Of a stretch of DNA of 7,612 bases, positions 5,962 to 7,612 are shown one piece after another. A program made the translations under genes and the position numbers. Source of the stretch: Undivivens sp041654215 (lineage in GTDB: Bacteria > Omnitrophota > Gorgyraeia > Gygaellales > Profunditerraquicolaceae); contig JBAZDY010000077.1 in assembly GCA_041654215.1 (NCBI GenBank), positions 1 through 7,612 of the forward strand, read 5' to 3'. The notes beneath the pieces were generated by a model. It did not search any database and was not told the origin of the DNA. It was given only the letters and a program-made list of their open reading frames with translations. Numbering within the stretch: the first letter of the stretch is position 1; every line of letters begins with the position of its first letter.

Positions 5962-5981
5962 ATCCCGCAGTGAGGCGGGAT
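5962..5981 (+). terminator. Candidate weak terminator after glgP
   Basis: ATCCCGC (5962-5968) and GCGGGAT (5975-5981) form a perfect 7-bp stem with a six-base loop, six bases after the glgP stop. The tail is TTAAATTC rather than a clean T-run, so termination would be weak, or the hairpin may protect the 3' end of the mRNA. Confidence 0.5.
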
Positions 5982-5994
5982 TAAATTCGCGGAC

Positions 5995-6012
5995 GTCCCG
6001 CAATGCCGGGAC
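5995..6012 (+). repeat. Second hairpin after glgP
   Basis: GTCCCG (5995-6000) pairs with CGGGAC (6007-6012) around CAATGC. It shares the TCCCGCA string with the preceding hairpin (5963-5969 and 5996-6002), which suggests two diverged copies of one small repeat. Confidence 0.5.
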
Positions 6013-6013
6013 T

Positions 6014-6045
6014 ATAACCTATGTTTGATACGCTGCGTAGGTTAT
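6014..6045 (+). repeat. Long-looped inverted repeat upstream of the 78-aa gene
   Basis: ATAACCTA (6014-6021) and TAGGTTAT (6038-6045) are exact reverse complements around 16 nt; T6022-G6037 and G6023-C6036 can extend the stem to 10 pairs. It ends 12 nt before the strong ribosome site, so it may be a regulatory structure in the leader or a protein operator. Confidence 0.5.
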
Positions 6046-6055
6046 CCGCCTTATG

Positions 6056-6064
6056 TAAGGAGGT
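6056..6064 (+). promoter_or_regulatory. Strong ribosome binding site of the 78-aa gene
   Basis: TAAGGAGGT is a full-length match to the anti-Shine-Dalgarno sequence. Its AGGAGG core is seven bases before ATG 6071, which predicts high translation. Confidence 0.85.
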
Positions 6065-6070
6065 TAAGAA

Positions 6071-6307
6071 ATGCCGTATGACAGCAGTCTGGATGAAAAG
6101 ATCTTTTCTAAATCGCTCGATGGGGCCAACGGTAGGATAACGGTCAGCGTGTTCTCCTACAATAAAGGCGCCAAGAAATTGCAGATTACCCGCGAGAACG
6201 GCGACAAAGAGGGGAACCTCCGTTTCACTAAGCTCGGCAGGCTCTCGATTGAGGAGATCGAAGGTATCCTGCCTTTTATACAGGAAGCCGTTCAGACAAT
6301 GAAATAA
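6071..6307 (+). CDS. Small basic protein, possible PC4/YdbC-like single-stranded DNA-binding protein
   Basis: A 78-residue protein. I see a run of predicted strands (RITVSVFSYN at 22-31, KKLQITREN at 35-43, LRFTKLGRLS at 50-59) followed by one helix (IEEIEGILPFIQEAVQTM, 60-77). This beta-beta-beta-helix layout, with basic residues K32, K35, K36, R41, R51, K54 and R57 on the strands, resembles the core domain of the PC4/p15 coactivator and bacterial YdbC-type proteins, which bind single-stranded nucleic acid, usually as dimers. The alignment ITREN..KEGNLRFTKLGRLSIEE against PC4-type IRE....EGEMKPGRKGISLNPEE is suggestive, not proof. It has no signal peptide or membrane segment. It has an optimal ribosome site and an inverted repeat in its leader. 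It is probably cotranscribed with the following transporter (37-nt gap), without an obvious functional link. Confidence 0.7.
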   Translation: MPYDSSLDEKIFSKSLDGANGRITVSVFSYNKGAKKLQITRENGDKEGNLRFTKLGRLSIEEIEGILPFIQEAVQTMK

Positions 6308-6314
6308 AGGTCCG

Positions 6315-6331
6315 CCGGGGGTTGCCTCCGG
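6315..6331 (+). repeat. GC-rich hairpin between the 78-aa gene and the transporter
   Basis: CCGGGGG (6315-6321) pairs with CCTCCGG (6325-6331), seven pairs with one G-U, around a TTG loop. There is no T-run, so it is a poor intrinsic terminator. It ends three bases before the GGAG (6335-6338) of the transporter and may influence its translation or mark an mRNA processing point. Confidence 0.45.
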
Positions 6332-6344
6332 AACGGAGAATGTT

Positions 6345-7595
6345 ATGAAAGAAGCCGCTTCCCGCGCGGTCCCGGGCAATATGAGTCCGGCGCTGCGGCT
6401 TATACTTTACCTCGGTCTGGTAAGTATGTTCGGGGATATCATTTACGAAGGCGCCCGCAGCGTGAACGGCCCTTATCTGGAGGTGTTGGCCGCCAACGCC
6501 GCAGTTGTGGGTTTGGTCGCGGGCGCGGGTGAATTCATAGGATACGCCCTGCGGCTCTTGACCGGCTATCTTTCCGACAGGACGCGCTCTTACTGGTTTT
6601 CGGTATTCATCGGCTACGGGCTTCTCGTCTCTGTCCCGTTGCTTGCCCTGGCCGGGGCGTGGCAGGCAGCCGCGGCCCTGATACTGATGGAACGTATCGG
6701 CAAGGCAATACGCAGCCCGGGCAGGGACACATTGATTTCGCACGCCGGCTCGCAGGTCGGTACCGGAATGAGCTTCGGTCTGCACGAGGCGCTCGATCAG
6801 TTTGGGGCGTTGATCGGTCCGTTGATATTCACGCTTTTCTTCGCTTTCACCGTGAAAGGCCCTGCCGGGCTTCAGTCATACCGGCACGCTTATTCGCTGT
6901 TATGGGCGCCGTTCGTCCTGGTCGTCTTCCTTCTCATCGCCGCTTTTCGGAAGTTCCCGAGTCCGGCAAAGCTCGCGGCTGAAGGAACCGCTCCTTCCGC
7001 AGACAAGCTCTCCCCCGTGTTTTGGCTCTACACGCTTTTTATTTTTCTTTGCGCCTGCGGGTTCGCCAATTTCCTTATCATCGCTTTTCATTTCAAATCG
7101 GCGGGCGTGTTAAGCGACGCCAGGATACCTCTAATGTACGCTCTGGCCATGGGGATAGACGGCATCTCCGCCCTCGCCATAGGAAAAGCGTATGACGCCA
7201 TGAAGAAGAAACGCGGGGACGTAAACGCAGGACTCGAGCTGCTTTTTTTTATACCGCTTCTATCCGCCCTGATACCGCTTTTAGTTTTTTCTTCCGGGCC
7301 CTCTGCGGCAGCGGCCGGTATGTGCGTCTGGGGTATAGTAATGGGGGTGCATGAGACAATAATGCGCTCGGCCATCGCAGACATCACTCCTTTGCATAAA
7401 AGGGGGCTCGGTTACGGGATATTCAACACCAGTTACGGGCTGGCCATGCTGGTAGGCGCTTCTTTGCAGGGGTTGTTATATACGCGTTCAATCCCGCAGA
7501 TCATTATTTTTACGACTTTTTCGCAGGCTGCGGCTCTGGCGGTTTTCTTTGTGCTTAAGGCGCGCATAACGGGATTGAAGAGGTCCGGGATTTGA
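6345..7595 (+). CDS. Major facilitator superfamily (MFS) transporter, substrate unknown
   Basis: A 416-residue inner-membrane protein, the usual size for a 12-helix MFS carrier. The first half begins near residue 17 (LRLILYLGLVSMFGD), followed by DIIYEGAR (31-38), and has the helix 2-3 loop GYLSDRTRS (74-82), a variant of MFS motif A. The segment IRSPGRDTLIS around 122-132 and FGLHEALDQFGALIGPL belong to an MFS subgroup with R.P.RD and FG.H.ALD signatures. After a soluble central loop (about 200-225) the second half carries GVHETIMRSAIADITP and GYGIFNTSYGLAMLVG, also typical of that subgroup. ATG 6345 is preceded by GGAG (6335-6338) at six bases; the ATG at 6340 runs into TGA after two codons. 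Proton-coupled transport or efflux of a small molecule is likely from the family, but nothing in the sequence fixes the substrate. The stop is 17 nt from the window end. Confidence 0.92.
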   Translation: MKEAASRAVPGNMSPALRLILYLGLVSMFGDIIYEGARSVNGPYLEVLAANAAVVGLVAGAGEFIGYALRLLTGYLSDRTRSYWFSVFIGYGLLVSVPLLALAGAWQAAAALILMERIGKAIRSPGRDTLISHAGSQVGTGMSFGLHEALDQFGALIGPLIFTLFFAFTVKGPAGLQSYRHAYSLLWAPFVLVVFLLIAAFRKFPSPAKLAAEGTAPSADKLSPVFWLYTLFIFLCACGFANFLIIAFHFKSAGVLSDARIPLMYALAMGIDGISALAIGKAYDAMKKKRGDVNAGLELLFFIPLLSALIPLLVFSSGPSAAAAGMCVWGIVMGVHETIMRSAIADITPLHKRGLGYGIFNTSYGLAMLVGASLQGLLYTRSIPQIIIFTTFSQAAALAVFFVLKARITGLKRSGI

Positions 7596-7612
7596 CCCTT
7601 AAAGTACTTCGT

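Noticed and set aside
6021..6140. Short frame from ATG 6021 (about 39 codons) overlapping the 78-aa gene
   Set aside because: Its ATG lies inside an inverted-repeat arm, no ribosome site precedes it, and the ideal Shine-Dalgarno sequence at 6056-6064 serves ATG 6071 instead.

Overview
The window is a bacterial chromosomal segment of moderately high GC content, with every recognisable gene on the + strand. Genes start after clear Shine-Dalgarno sequences or by stop/start overlap. The lineage cannot be fixed from sequence alone. A bacterial-style V/A-type ATPase operon, a GT35 phosphorylase and an intergenic gap full of palindromes would suit an uncultured lineage such as Omnitrophota or a relative, but that is a weak impression rather than an identification.

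Region 1 (2-2926) is the 3' end of a V/A-type ATPase operon: the C-terminal part of catalytic subunit A, the complete non-catalytic subunit B and the central-stalk subunit D. They are tightly packed (1-nt gap, then an ATGA overlap). A small UspA-fold protein follows 27 nt later and probably belongs to the same transcript. The residues that normally bind nucleotide in ATP-binding Usp proteins are altered in it.

Region 2 (2927-3459) is 533 nt without a credible gene. It is a dense mosaic of palindromes: at least eight stem-loops, several with a shared YTTTAR apex, and two copies of a 25-nt AT-rich repeat, each lying directly 3' of a hairpin. It resembles an accumulation of REP/MITE-like repeats rather than one known RNA, and it is the most unusual part of the window.

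Region 3 (3460-5955) is a full-length glycogen/maltodextrin phosphorylase, with the pyridoxal-phosphate lysine and the phosphate-site residues in place. Region 4 (5956-6070) is a short spacer with three consecutive inverted repeats. Region 5 (6071-7595) holds a 78-residue basic protein with a PC4/YdbC-like pattern and a major facilitator superfamily transporter of unknown substrate.

The ATPase couples ATP to ion movement and the phosphorylase releases glucose-1-phosphate from storage glucan, so both serve energy metabolism. Their adjacency across a repeat-filled gap is not evidence of a joint system. I see no defence system, CRISPR array, transposase gene, tRNA or rRNA. The genes look like ordinary core metabolism, and the leads are in the non-coding DNA and the two small proteins.
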